A DNA stretch of 5,573 nucleotides, from positions 1 through 5,573 of the forward strand of contig UQJA01000123.1 in the NCBI GenBank assembly GCA_900541285.1, written 5' to 3'. Position numbers and translations under genes: made by a program. This document shows, one piece after another, positions 1-5,573 of this stretch. Each line of letters begins with the position of its first letter. Within the stretch, counting starts at the first letter, position 1. The notes under the pieces are model-generated. The model was not told where the DNA came from. It did not search any database and was given only the letters and a program-made list of their open reading frames with translations. Origin of the DNA: an uncultured Collinsella sp. GTDB lineage: Bacteria; Actinomycetota; Coriobacteriia; Coriobacteriales; Coriobacteriaceae.

Positions 1-1
1 A

Positions 2-1789
2 ACGGACCGACCGCCTCCCGAGCCCTTTTCTGCCGATGTCGAGCCCGCCGACGTCCGTCCTGGTCGCAGCCATCGTACTGCTGCTAAGCGCACGTCCAAG
101 GCCAAGGCTGCCAAGAAGGGTGCGTCCGAGGTTTCCGCCGAGACGACCGCCGATGCATCGACTGATGCCGCCGAGCCCCAAGACGTCGAACAGTCTGCGT
201 CCGAGAAGCCCAAGCGCGGTCGCAAGAAGTCCGCTAAGGCCAAGGCCGCCGAGCAGCATGCCGAGGCCGAGCCGCAGGGCGATTCCAATGCCGAGGCCAG
301 CGATGATGCTTCGGCTAACGAAGACGCCTCCGCAACCGATGGCACCGCCCCCGTCGAGACCGAAGAGAGCGCTCGCCCCAACCGCCGTCAGCACAAGCGC
401 AACGACGAGCGTAATGACCGCAACGAGCGCAAGGACGAGCGCAACAACGATCGCCGCAACCGTCAGCGCGACCGCAAGCAGCGCAATAAGGAGCGCAATG
501 CCGCTCCGACTGAGCCCACGCTTTCGCGCGAGGAGCTCGCGGCCATGAAGGTCGCCGAGCTGCGCGAGAAGGCCAAGGAGTTCGAGATTGAGACGACCGG
601 CAAGAAGAAGGCCGAGCTCGTCGAGGAGATCTACACCACCGCCGCGAAGGCCGAGGGCTTCCGCGACATCAAGGGCATTCTGCAGATTCGCCCGGATAGC
701 TCCGGCATCATCCATGCCCACGGCTACATGAAGTCCAGCGACGACGCCTTTGTTCCCGCATATCTCATCCGCTCCGCACGCCTGCGTACGGGTGATGTGA
801 TCGAGGGCTCGCTGCGCCCCTCACGCGGCGGCGACAAGCGCGCCGGCCTTGCCAAGATCACGACCGTCAACGGCCTTGATCCCGAGCAGGCCCGTAACCG
901 CCCCAAGTTCGGCGATCTCACCCCGGTCTATCCCAATGAGCCTCTGCGTATGGAGCACGGCAAGGATTCCATCACCGGTCGCGCCATCGACATCGTGTCG
1001 CCGATCGGCAAGGGCCAGCGCGGCCTGATCGTGTCGCCGCCAAAAGCCGGCAAGACCACGATCCTCAAGAAGATCTGCCAGTCTATCTCGATCAACAATC
1101 CCGAGGTGCACCTCATCTGCCTGCTCGTCGACGAGCGCCCCGAAGAGGTCACTGACATGCAGCGCTCCATCAAGGGCGAGGTCGTGGCCTCGACCTTCGA
1201 TATGCCTGCCGACAACCATACTCGCGTGGCAGAGCTCGTGATCGAGCGTGCCAAGCGCATCGTGGAGCTGGGTGGCGACGTAGTGGTGGTTCTCGACTCC
1301 ATCACGCGCCTTGCTCGCGCCTATAACCTGGCCGCTCCCGCCTCGGGCCGTATCCTGTCGGGCGGCGTCGATTCGGCGGCCCTGTATCCGCCCAAGCGTT
1401 TCTTGGGCGCCGCCCGCAACATCGAGAACGGCGGCTCGCTCACCATCCTGGCCTCCGCCCTCATCGATACCGGCTCCAAGATGGACGAGGTCATCTTTGA
1501 GGAGTTCAAGGGTACCGGCAACATGGAGCTCAAGCTCGACCGCGACTTGGCCGACCGCCGTATCTTCCCGGCCATCGATCCCGTTGCCTCGGGCACGCGC
1601 AACGAGGATCTGCTGGTCGACGAGCAGATGCGCCCGTTTGTCTTTGGCCTGCGCCGAATCCTCGCCGGCATGAACAATACCGAGCGCGCGGCCGCGTCGT
1701 TTATCAAGGGCCTCAAGGGCACTAATACCAACCAGGAGTTCCTGGTGCGTTCGGCAAAAAAGCACAGCGATTACGAGCAGACGTTCTAG
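2..1789 (+). CDS. rho: Transcription termination factor Rho, 5'-partial, with long charged N-terminal extension
   Basis: Rho is a hexameric RNA-dependent ATPase/helicase that terminates transcription. The frame is open without a stop from position 2 to the TAG at 1787-1789, giving at least 595 residues; no start codon lies in frame before 545, so the true start is upstream of the window and the ATG at 545 is internal. Order of parts (window residue numbers): Ala/Lys/Glu-rich disordered segment 1-124; Arg/Asn/Asp-rich segment about 125-167; Rho_N helices about 174-212; cold-shock RNA-binding domain about 225-292; RecA-type ATPase core to the end. Visible core motifs are Walker A SPPKAGKTT (1034-1060), catalytic Glu in DERPEE (from 1130), Walker B VVVVLDS (from 1280), Q-loop LSGGVDSAAL (1355-1384), R-loop KGTGNMEL (1508-1531) and the Arg-finger context SGTRNEDLL. 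The residues expected for bicyclomycin binding look conserved. The primary RNA site is unusual: the E. coli DGFGFLR stretch reads DSSGIIH here (695-715). Identity is certain; the behaviour of the extension is inference. Confidence 0.98.
   Translation, partial: TDRPPPEPFSADVEPADVRPGRSHRTAAKRTSKAKAAKKGASEVSAETTADASTDAAEPQDVEQSASEKPKRGRKKSAKAKAAEQHAEAEPQGDSNAEASDDASANEDASATDGTAPVETEESARPNRRQHKRNDERNDRNERKDERNNDRRNRQRDRKQRNKERNAAPTEPTLSREELAAMKVAELREKAKEFEIETTGKKKAELVEEIYTTAAKAEGFRDIKGILQIRPDSSGIIHAHGYMKSSDDAFVPAYLIRSARLRTGDVIEGSLRPSRGGDKRAGLAKITTVNGLDPEQARNRPKFGDLTPVYPNEPLRMEHGKDSITGRAIDIVSPIGKGQRGLIVSPPKAGKTTILKKICQSISINNPEVHLICLLVDERPEEVTDMQRSIKGEVVASTFDMPADNHTRVAELVIERAKRIVELGGDVVVVLDSITRLARAYNLAAPASGRILSGGVDSAALYPPKRFLGAARNIENGGSLTILASALIDTGSKMDEVIFEEFKGTGNMELKLDRDLADRRIFPAIDPVASGTRNEDLLVDEQMRPFVFGLRRILAGMNNTERAAASFIKGLKGTNTNQEFLVRSAKKHSDYEQTF
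398..499 (+). repeat. Imperfect codon-phased repeat encoding an Arg/Asn/Asp/Glu-rich tract within rho
   Basis: Short degenerate units built on CGC AAC GAC GAG (Arg-Asn-Asp-Glu) recur in frame, for example at 398-409, 419-430 and 428-442, giving a tract such as RNDERNDRNERKDERNN. The third base is mostly C or G, so this is a low-complexity coding repeat and not a mobile or satellite element. It encodes the most basic part of the Rho extension. Comparable Arg/Asn/Asp-rich regions in other actinobacterial Rho proteins are reported to add RNA contacts; that role is inferred here. Confidence 0.6.
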
Positions 1790-1826
1790 GTTGTCATCCA
1801 CACGCGGCGATAGTCATCAATGCAAT

Positions 1827-1858
1827 AAAGGGTCGGGGCTTTGAGCCTCGGCCCTTTT
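1827..1858 (+). terminator. Intrinsic terminator after rho
   Basis: The arm AAAGGGTCGGGGC (1827-1839) pairs with GCCTCGGCCCTTT (1845-1857) as a 13-bp stem with two G-U pairs and a 5-nt TTTGA loop. It ends in a run of four T (1855-1858), three of them in the stem. It begins 37 nt after the rho stop. The T-run is short, but the stem is strong and position and form fit a Rho-independent terminator. Confidence 0.85.
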
Positions 1859-1937
1859 CCATATCGCCGCTCCGCGCTTATTTTTGACCATAAGACTGGC
1901 AAGCAGCAGGTTTCCCGTTTCAATCCGACATCGTCGC

Positions 1938-1966
1938 TTGCAATCGACGGGGCGGTTTCGCATAAT
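1938..1966 (+). promoter_or_regulatory. Sigma70-type promoter for the 2103-3960 gene pair
   Basis: A -35 box TTGCAA (1938-1943; 4 of 6 consensus bases) is followed after exactly 17 nt by the -10 box CATAAT (1961-1966; 5 of 6). Transcription would start near 1973 and give a leader of about 130 nt. Two weak inverted repeats flank the boxes: CGTCG/CGACG (1932-1936, 1945-1949) around the -35, and AGCTT/AAGCT (1967-1971, 1974-1978) at the start point. They could be operator halves, but 5-bp arms are not convincing alone. Confidence 0.6.
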
Positions 1967-2102
1967 AGCTTTTAAGCTTCGCGACGGAAAACGCAGATGA
2001 AACGAACCATATACCGTTGCTTTGGGGCATAGCCCCGCTTCATCTTCTCTCGCGCAGCCAACTGAATGATGCGATTTGGGTGCTGGAAGATGGGGAGAGC
2101 TC
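1967..2102 (+). other. Leader / rest of the 1790-2102 gap, with a small hairpin
   Basis: The 313-base gap between rho and the next gene holds the rho terminator, the promoter at 1938-1966 and this leader. The leader contains a compact hairpin GGGGC-ATA-GCCCC (2024-2036) followed by a pyrimidine-rich stretch with no proper T-run. A possible 11-codon leader ORF (1997-2032, MKRTIYRCFGA) ends inside the hairpin, with only a weak GGA upstream. I see no match to a riboswitch class I know. Nothing else recognisable lies in the gap. Confidence 0.35.
2092..2097 (+). promoter_or_regulatory. Ribosome binding site deciding the ATG 2103 start
   Basis: GGGGAG lies 5 nt upstream of ATG 2103. The in-frame TTG at 2076 would add nine residues but has no Shine-Dalgarno sequence at a suitable distance and would place this purine run inside the gene. 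The ATG is therefore preferred. Confidence 0.7.
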
Positions 2103-3503
2103 ATGGCTTCTTCTGATGCAACACAACGAGCAGTCCTTGCCGGACTTTCGTGCGGGATCGGCCTTGCCGCTCCCGTGGTTATGTATGCCGCGACGCTGCC
2201 GTTTTCGTCGGTGAACGAGACGGTCGTGGCGGGTGCGGTTCCCTTCGCCGTGGGCGCGGTGGCAGGCGTGGGTATCTATGCCGCCTCGCTGGGCATCTCC
2301 GAGTACCGTGCGCAGCGTGAAGAGCGTCTGTTCCAGCCCGATGCCATGGGCGGTGCCGCCAATCTCAATCAGCATCAAAGCGAGTTCAAGACCGCCTCGA
2401 TTCCAGCTCAGCAGCAGGATGCGACTCCTTACGCTGCTGCTTCTGCTTCTCAGGCTCAGGCGGAGCAGTCTACCTCGGCATTCCTTTCCGGCCTGACTGG
2501 TGCGTTCCAGCGCCGTCATGCCGATGATGGTGTCCCTACCATCGCTCGAGCCGCAGATGCTATGGACGAGGACGAGGCTTGGTCCATGATCGACAGCATG
2601 CTCGACGACGATTCGCCGGTGAGCTGCGACCCTGCACACTCGCGCGACGTCTATCAAGTCGCCATCGACGAGCTCACCAACGGCGGGCAGACCGGCTCCT
2701 TCAATCGCGACGACATCGCCGCCGCGGCACGCGCCGTGTCTGGCTCCCAGGCCGCCCCTGCGGGCAGCACGGCGGCTTTCGTGGCACTCGTTGCCAACGC
2801 GGCATCCAATAACGCCTACAGCGCTACCTCGGCGGATGCGAGCGCTTCTGCCGACAATTCGTACGTTGATGAAGCCATGACCGCGGACGAGGAGGCCGTT
2901 GCCGCCCGCCGTGCCGCCGAAAGCTCGCTTTGGGGCGCTCCTGCCCAGCAGCAGGCGGCTGAGGCTGCGCCGTACAACGCAAACCTCGCCAGCATGCCTA
3001 TCATCTCCGGTGCCGCGGACATCGATCTCGATGACCTCGATGAGCCTGCAGCCATCACCGCATCGATTGATGCCCAAGATCGCATCGACACCGGCGACCT
3101 TCCGGACGCCTCGCTCGAGGTTGATGTCCCCATGGCCGATTACTCGGGCCACGAGGACATGTGGGCCGCCGCCACCGCGATTCTGGATGAGATTGACGAG
3201 CCTGCTCCTGTTGCAGCCCCCGCTCCCGTCGCTGCCCCTCAGCCTGCTGCCCCCGCCTATGTCGGCCGTCACAGCGCCGTGTTTCCCGAGGATACCGCCC
3301 GCATCTCGCGCGAAGGTATCGAGCGTGCCGAGGCCATCGCTGCTGGCATCATGGAGAACCGTCGTCACGAGCGCGTCAATCAGATTCTCGAGGAGGAGAT
3401 CGACCGCCTGCAGTCTGCAGCGGTGAGGCGCACTGGTCGTGCCTATCTGAGCGTTATCGAGGGTGGCACCGCCAGCTTTGAGCCGCTCTGTGCGGAGGCA
3501 TAA
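2103..3503 (+). CDS. Uncharacterised membrane-anchored protein with long acidic Ala-rich tail
   Basis: A 466-residue protein that I do not recognise. Two hydrophobic segments near the N-terminus (about residues 10-34 and 41-65) are joined by a short loop with SSVNE and should form a membrane hairpin. Next comes a basic stretch (EYRAQREER, 67-75), which by the positive-inside rule suggests that the remaining 390 or so residues are cytoplasmic. That tail is Ala/Gln/Ser-rich and mostly disordered in appearance, with acidic patches (DAMDEDEAW, 152-160; MLDDD, 166-170; DIDLDDLDEP in the middle), an Ala-Pro linker (about 367-385) and a predicted C-terminal amphipathic or coiled-coil helix (about 401-443, with EEEIDRL). 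No catalytic motif is visible. Codon use matches the neighbours, so recent transfer is not suggested. It is followed after 7 nt by the VanZ-like gene, suggesting co-expression. A scaffold or envelope-linked role is possible but is only a guess. Confidence 0.85.
   Translation: MASSDATQRAVLAGLSCGIGLAAPVVMYAATLPFSSVNETVVAGAVPFAVGAVAGVGIYAASLGISEYRAQREERLFQPDAMGGAANLNQHQSEFKTASIPAQQQDATPYAAASASQAQAEQSTSAFLSGLTGAFQRRHADDGVPTIARAADAMDEDEAWSMIDSMLDDDSPVSCDPAHSRDVYQVAIDELTNGGQTGSFNRDDIAAAARAVSGSQAAPAGSTAAFVALVANAASNNAYSATSADASASADNSYVDEAMTADEEAVAARRAAESSLWGAPAQQQAAEAAPYNANLASMPIISGAADIDLDDLDEPAAITASIDAQDRIDTGDLPDASLEVDVPMADYSGHEDMWAAATAILDEIDEPAPVAAPAPVAAPQPAAPAYVGRHSAVFPEDTARISREGIERAEAIAAGIMENRRHERVNQILEEEIDRLQSAAVRRTGRAYLSVIEGGTASFEPLCAEA
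3494..3498 (+). promoter_or_regulatory. Ribosome binding site of the VanZ-like gene
   Basis: GGAGG lies inside the last codons of the preceding gene, 12 nt before ATG 3511. The spacing is longer than ideal. The in-frame GTG codons at 3463 and 3490 and the TTG at 3478 lack a better site, so ATG 3511 remains the best start. Translation is probably coupled to the upstream gene. Confidence 0.6.
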
Positions 3504-3510
3504 CTTCTGC

Positions 3511-3960
3511 ATGCTTAAACTCGATCGAAAATGGGCGGTCGCGACCTGCCTGATGGTGCTGCTCATCTGGGGCAATTCGTTGGTTCCCGGCACAGGGTCC
3601 GGTTCATTGAGTCTGTCGATTATGGAGGCCGTTCGAGGCTTTCTGAACGGCATGGGGCTTCCGTATGAGTGGGTGACCAACTTCGTCATTCGCAAGTGCG
3701 CGCATTTTACCGAGTACATGGTGCTTGGCATTCTGGCGACACATGCGTTTGACGTTGAGGGTCGTCGCACCTTTGACGTATTGCTTCCCACGGCGGTTTT
3801 CCTACTGCTGATCCCCTCGATTGACGAGACGATTCAGCTCTTTGTGCCCGGTCGCGCTGGCATGATCACCGACGTGATGATCGACTGCTTCGGAGCGATG
3901 ACGGGCGTTGTGCTTCGATATCTTCTACGATCGCTCATATGTGCCAAAAAGGCCGCCTAG
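3511..3960 (+). CDS. VanZ-like family membrane protein
   Basis: A 149-residue integral membrane protein of the VanZ-like family. Hydrophobic segments lie at about 8-26, 63-80, 88-104 and 118-143. Family-type polar motifs are present: R61-K62-x2-H65-F66-x-E68-Y69 at the start of the second segment, and D105-E106-x2-Q109-x3-P113-x-R115-x5-D121-x3-D125 leading into the last. The length is typical of the short, single-domain members. The family is named after enterococcal VanZ (low-level teicoplanin resistance), but most members are in organisms without van clusters and their role is unknown; there is no vanA/H/X/S/R here, so a resistance call is not justified. It follows the unknown tail protein after 7 nt and is probably the second gene of that operon. 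The last codons, Lys-Lys-Ala-Ala-stop, lie in the 5' arm of the terminator stem. Confidence 0.9.
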   Translation: MLKLDRKWAVATCLMVLLIWGNSLVPGTGSGSLSLSIMEAVRGFLNGMGLPYEWVTNFVIRKCAHFTEYMVLGILATHAFDVEGRRTFDVLLPTAVFLLLIPSIDETIQLFVPGRAGMITDVMIDCFGAMTGVVLRYLLRSLICAKKAA

Positions 3961-3997
3961 GACACATTGCTTGGTCCTAGGCGGCCTTTCTTTGTTT
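3946..3997. terminator. Strong, probably bidirectional terminator between convergent genes
   Basis: The arm AAAGGCCGCCTAGGAC (3948-3963) is the exact reverse complement of GTCCTAGGCGGCCTTT (3974-3989), giving a perfect 16-bp stem with a 10-nt loop. On the + strand it is followed by CTTTGTTT. On the - strand it is followed by a run of five T (complement of 3946-3950). It ends the vanZ-like transcript and can also stop the fructokinase transcript coming from the right. The vanZ-like stop codon (3958-3960) is inside the left arm. Confidence 0.92.
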
Positions 3998-4073
3998 GGG
4001 GGCTTATACAGGGCGTGGCGGCGTTATCCCGTAGGATGGGATTGCTGGACGACGTGGCGCCCCTTTGGCGCGC

Positions 4074-4967
4074 CTACTGCTGAAGCGCGGCGGCACCCAG
4101 GGCCAGGCAGCCCATGATGCCCTGCTTGCCCTCAAGGCTATTGTTGACGATGTAGGTGTCGATATCGTTGACCTCGGGCGTGACGATATAGCCGTTGAGC
4201 ATCTCGGCGCACTTTTTGCGTGCGAGCGGCACGATGGGGGTGTGGTCGGCCACGCCGCCGCCGATGATGATCTTTTGCGGCGCGTAGCACAGCGTGTAGG
4301 TCATGAGCGCCTGTGCCAGATAGCCCGCGAGCAGATCCATGGCCTCCGGGTCATCGGCCATGTCTCCGGCGCTCTTGCCATCCCAGCGCTTTTTGACGCC
4401 GGGACCGGCGATGAGGCCCTCCAGGCAGTTGTCATGGAAGGGGCAGGCACTGTGCTCGCCGATGGTGTCACGCGGGTCGCGCGTGACCAGGATGTGGCCG
4501 GCCTCGGGGTGCATCATGCCGTGCACGAGCTTACCGCCCGAGAGCACGCCGGCGCCCACGCCGGTGCCGATGGTCAGGTAGACCACATCGGTAAGGCCCT
4601 TGGCGCAACCAAACGTGACCTCGCCTAGGCAGGCGACGTTGACGTCGGTATCGTAGCCGCAGGGGATATTGAGCTCGTTTTGGATAGTGCCCAGCAGGTC
4701 AAAGTAGCGCCATGCCGTTTTTGGCGTCTCCAGGATCTTGCCGTATTGGGGCGAGGCGGGGTTGACTGCGGTAGGGCCAAAGGCGCCAATGCCCAGCGCG
4801 GCGATGCCCTTGTCGGCAAACCATGCGTTGACGGCCTCGACGGTTTCCTGCGGAGTCGTGGTCGCGATCTGCTCGCGCTCCAGGACCGTACCGTCTGCAT
4901 AGCCCGTGGCGCAGACCATCTTGGTGCCGCCGGCCTCGAGCGCTCCGATAAGCTGCTGTTCTGCCAT
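4074..4967 (-). CDS. ROK-family fructokinase (zinc-containing, GmuE/ScrK type)
   Basis: A 297-residue sugar kinase that should phosphorylate fructose (ATP + D-fructose to fructose 6-phosphate) in the cytoplasm, feeding glycolysis. Visible motifs: phosphate loop GALEAGGTK (8-16); GIGAFGPTAVNP (59-70) of the fructokinase subgroup; DTDVN with the probable catalytic base D108; LTIGTGVGAG (131-140); the ROK sugar-binding segment HPEAGH (153-158); and a zinc site fitting H158, C175, H178 and C181 in ACPFHDNCLEG. IIIGGG near the C-terminus completes the ATPase fold. There is no N-terminal DNA-binding domain, so it is an enzyme and not a ROK repressor. Length is normal for the family. The ATG at 4967 is preferred over a start at 5024, because an RBS lies 5 nt before it and a promoter overlaps the longer form. 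No sugar transporter or hydrolase is adjacent, so the natural hexose source is unknown; activity on mannose or glucose cannot be excluded. Confidence 0.92.
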   Translation of the reverse strand: MAEQQLIGALEAGGTKMVCATGYADGTVLEREQIATTTPQETVEAVNAWFADKGIAALGIGAFGPTAVNPASPQYGKILETPKTAWRYFDLLGTIQNELNIPCGYDTDVNVACLGEVTFGCAKGLTDVVYLTIGTGVGAGVLSGGKLVHGMMHPEAGHILVTRDPRDTIGEHSACPFHDNCLEGLIAGPGVKKRWDGKSAGDMADDPEAMDLLAGYLAQALMTYTLCYAPQKIIIGGGVADHTPIVPLARKKCAEMLNGYIVTPEVNDIDTYIVNNSLEGKQGIMGCLALGAAALQQ

Positions 4968-4972
4968 AGTAT

Positions 4973-4976
4973 TCCT
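4973..4976 (-). promoter_or_regulatory. Ribosome binding site of the fructokinase gene
   Basis: On the - strand GAGAGGA ends 5 nt before the ATG at 4967; the core AGGA is at 4973-4976. This supports the ATG at 4967 as the start over the longer frame from 5024. Confidence 0.75.
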
Positions 4977-5005
4977 CTCTCTGGGACGAGTTGCTCCGTG
5001 ACTAA

Positions 5006-5036
5006 AGTATAGAGCTCTAAACAATTTAAGAAAGCG
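5006..5036 (-). promoter_or_regulatory. Probable fructokinase promoter with palindrome over the -10
   Basis: On the - strand a TATACT -10 box (5006-5011; 5 of 6 consensus) lies about 40 nt before the start codon in an AT-rich pocket between two GC-rich genes. The matching -35 region is poor (CTTTCT at 17-nt spacing), which fits an activated or weak promoter. A perfect 10-bp palindrome TAGAGCTCTA (5010-5019) overlaps the upstream edge of the -10 and could bind a dimeric regulator; this is inference. Confidence 0.5.
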
Positions 5037-5042
5037 TTATAG

Positions 5043-5083
5043 AAAGAAGCCCCGCAACTCGGTGGGCGGTGCGGGGCTTCTTT
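5043..5083 (-). terminator. Terminator after the aminotransferase gene
   Basis: The arm AAAGAAGCCCCGCA (5043-5056) is the exact reverse complement of TGCGGGGCTTCTTT (5070-5083), a perfect 14-bp stem with a 13-nt loop. It lies 25 nt downstream of the aminotransferase stop and upstream of the fructokinase promoter, so it separates the two transcripts. The T-rich arm end gives only a short U-run in either direction. Confidence 0.85.
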
Positions 5084-5108
5084 GGTTGCTCTAGTTGTCG
5101 GGCTGTCC

Positions 5109-5573
5109 TTACCCGCGCGGCTTGATTTTATCACGTAGCGACTTGAGGTTCTCCAATGCCGCGTTAAGCGTCTCGTCTCGCTTGGCAAAGTGGAAACGAA
5201 TCAGGTGGTTGACGGGCTCGCGGAAGAAGCTCGAGCCGGGCACGGCGCCCACACCCACCTTAGACGCGAGGTCTTCACAGAACTCGAGGTCGCTGTCATA
5301 GCCAAACTCTGAGATGTCCATCATGACGTAGTAGGCGCCCTGCGGCACGTTGTGCTCAAGACCGATGCTGTCGAGTCCCTGGCAGAACAGGTCGCGTTTG
5401 GCGGTATAGAGGTCGAGGACCTCATCGTAATAGCTGTCGTCGAAATTGAGGGCGGTGACGACGGCTTCCTGCAGGGGGGCGGCGGCGCCCACGGTGAGAA
5501 AGTCGTGGACCTTTTTGATGCGCTCGGTGATTTCGGCAGGGGCGATAGTGTAGCCCAGACGCCAGCCGGTGAT
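5109..5573 (-). CDS. PLP-dependent aminotransferase, class I/II, C-terminal part (5'-partial)
   Basis: The last 154 residues of a fold-type I aminotransferase; full-length relatives have about 390-400 residues, so the N-terminal 60% and the PLP-binding lysine lie outside the window. The frame is open to the right edge, and GTG 5492 is internal. The visible part begins with ITGWRLGY, the block that directly follows the PLP lysine; its Arg (visible residue 5) normally contacts the cofactor phosphate. Further family blocks are PQGAYYVMMDIS (77-88), GVGAVPGSSFF (107-117) and LIRFHFAKRDETL (124-136), whose R126 is expected to bind the substrate carboxylate. The IRFHFAKRDETL block resembles the methionine/kynurenine-glutamine-K aminotransferase (YbdL/KAT) branch more than AspC, but substrate cannot be fixed from this fragment. 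It has its own terminator and is not in the fructokinase transcript. Confidence 0.93.
   Translation of the reverse strand: MTGWRLGYTIAPAEITERIKKVHDFLTVGAAAPLQEAVVTALNFDDSYYDEVLDLYTAKRDLFCQGLDSIGLEHNVPQGAYYVMMDISEFGYDSDLEFCEDLASKVGVGAVPGSSFFREPVNHLIRFHFAKRDETLNAALENLKSLRDKIKPRG

Noticed and set aside
36..548. Open frame of 170 codons rich in Pro, Arg and Ser
   Set aside because: It overlaps the rho frame throughout, has the composition of an off-frame reading of GC-rich DNA, and the rho frame is the one with coding logic and domain continuity.
821..1801. Long antisense open frame opposite rho (326 codons)
   Set aside because: It mirrors conserved rho codons in GC-rich DNA and would begin beyond the rho stop; its His/Asp/Gly-rich product has no recognisable domain.
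1817..2104. 95-codon frame on the - strand across the rho downstream gap
   Set aside because: It runs through the rho terminator, the promoter and the RBS of the next gene and has no RBS or recognisable motif.
2103..2180. Possible lipoprotein signal (LSC-G near residue 17 of the unknown protein)
   Set aside because: The residue at -3 is Gly, the Cys lies in the middle of a hydrophobic segment, and a second membrane helix follows, which fits a membrane hairpin better.
2040..3791. 583-codon antisense open frame
   Set aside because: It spans two well-supported + strand genes, their junction and part of the leader; the Arg/Gly-rich product is typical of an antisense shadow.
3511..3960. Glycopeptide (teicoplanin) resistance gene
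   Set aside because: Only the VanZ-like family is shown. There is no van cluster nearby, and most family members are not resistance genes.
4056..4074. Short inverted repeat GGCGC/GCGCC just after the fructokinase stop, as a dedicated terminator
   Set aside because: The stem is only 5 bp with no T-run on the - strand; the hairpin at 3948-3989 is a far better terminator.
4065..4628. + strand frame of 187 codons opposite the fructokinase gene
   Set aside because: It is antisense to conserved ROK motifs and to the zinc site, with no RBS or domain of its own.

Overview
The window looks like a piece of chromosome from a high-GC Gram-positive gut bacterium, most likely a Collinsella-like member of the Coriobacteriia. 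This is inferred from the GC-rich, C/G-ending codons, the actinobacterial style of Rho (long charged, disordered N-terminal extension) and ordinary housekeeping neighbours. No marker gene fixes the genus. There are no RNA genes, insertion sequences, CRISPR arrays, integrases or other mobile signs.

Layout, left to right. Positions 2-1789 (+) hold most of rho, the transcription termination factor. Its reading frame is open from the window edge, so the ATG at 545 is internal and the 5' end lies outside. An intrinsic terminator follows at 1827-1858. A 313-base gap (1790-2102) carries that terminator, a good sigma70-type promoter (1938-1966) and a leader of about 130 nt with a small hairpin. Two genes follow on the + strand, 7 nt apart and probably one transcript: a 466-residue protein of unknown function with two N-terminal membrane helices and a long acidic, Ala-rich tail (2103-3503), and a 149-residue VanZ-family membrane protein (3511-3960). 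The vanZ-like stop codon sits inside the stem of a perfect 16-bp terminator hairpin (3948-3989) that probably works from both sides.

The right part is on the - strand and converges on that hairpin. It holds a ROK-family fructokinase (4074-4967) with its own promoter, RBS and a palindrome over the -10 box. Upstream of it is the C-terminal 154 codons of a fold-type I PLP-dependent aminotransferase (5109-5573), which runs off the right edge and has its own terminator (5043-5083) separating it from the kinase gene.

The genes do not form an obvious single pathway: there are four transcription units, each closed by its own hairpin or by a shared convergent one. No clearly new multi-gene system is visible. 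The points most worth a second look are the Rho variant (charged repeat-like extension placed directly before the Rho_N helices, plus loss of the usual aromatic and arginine residues in the primary RNA-binding site) and the uncharacterised membrane-tethered tail protein coupled to the VanZ-like gene.
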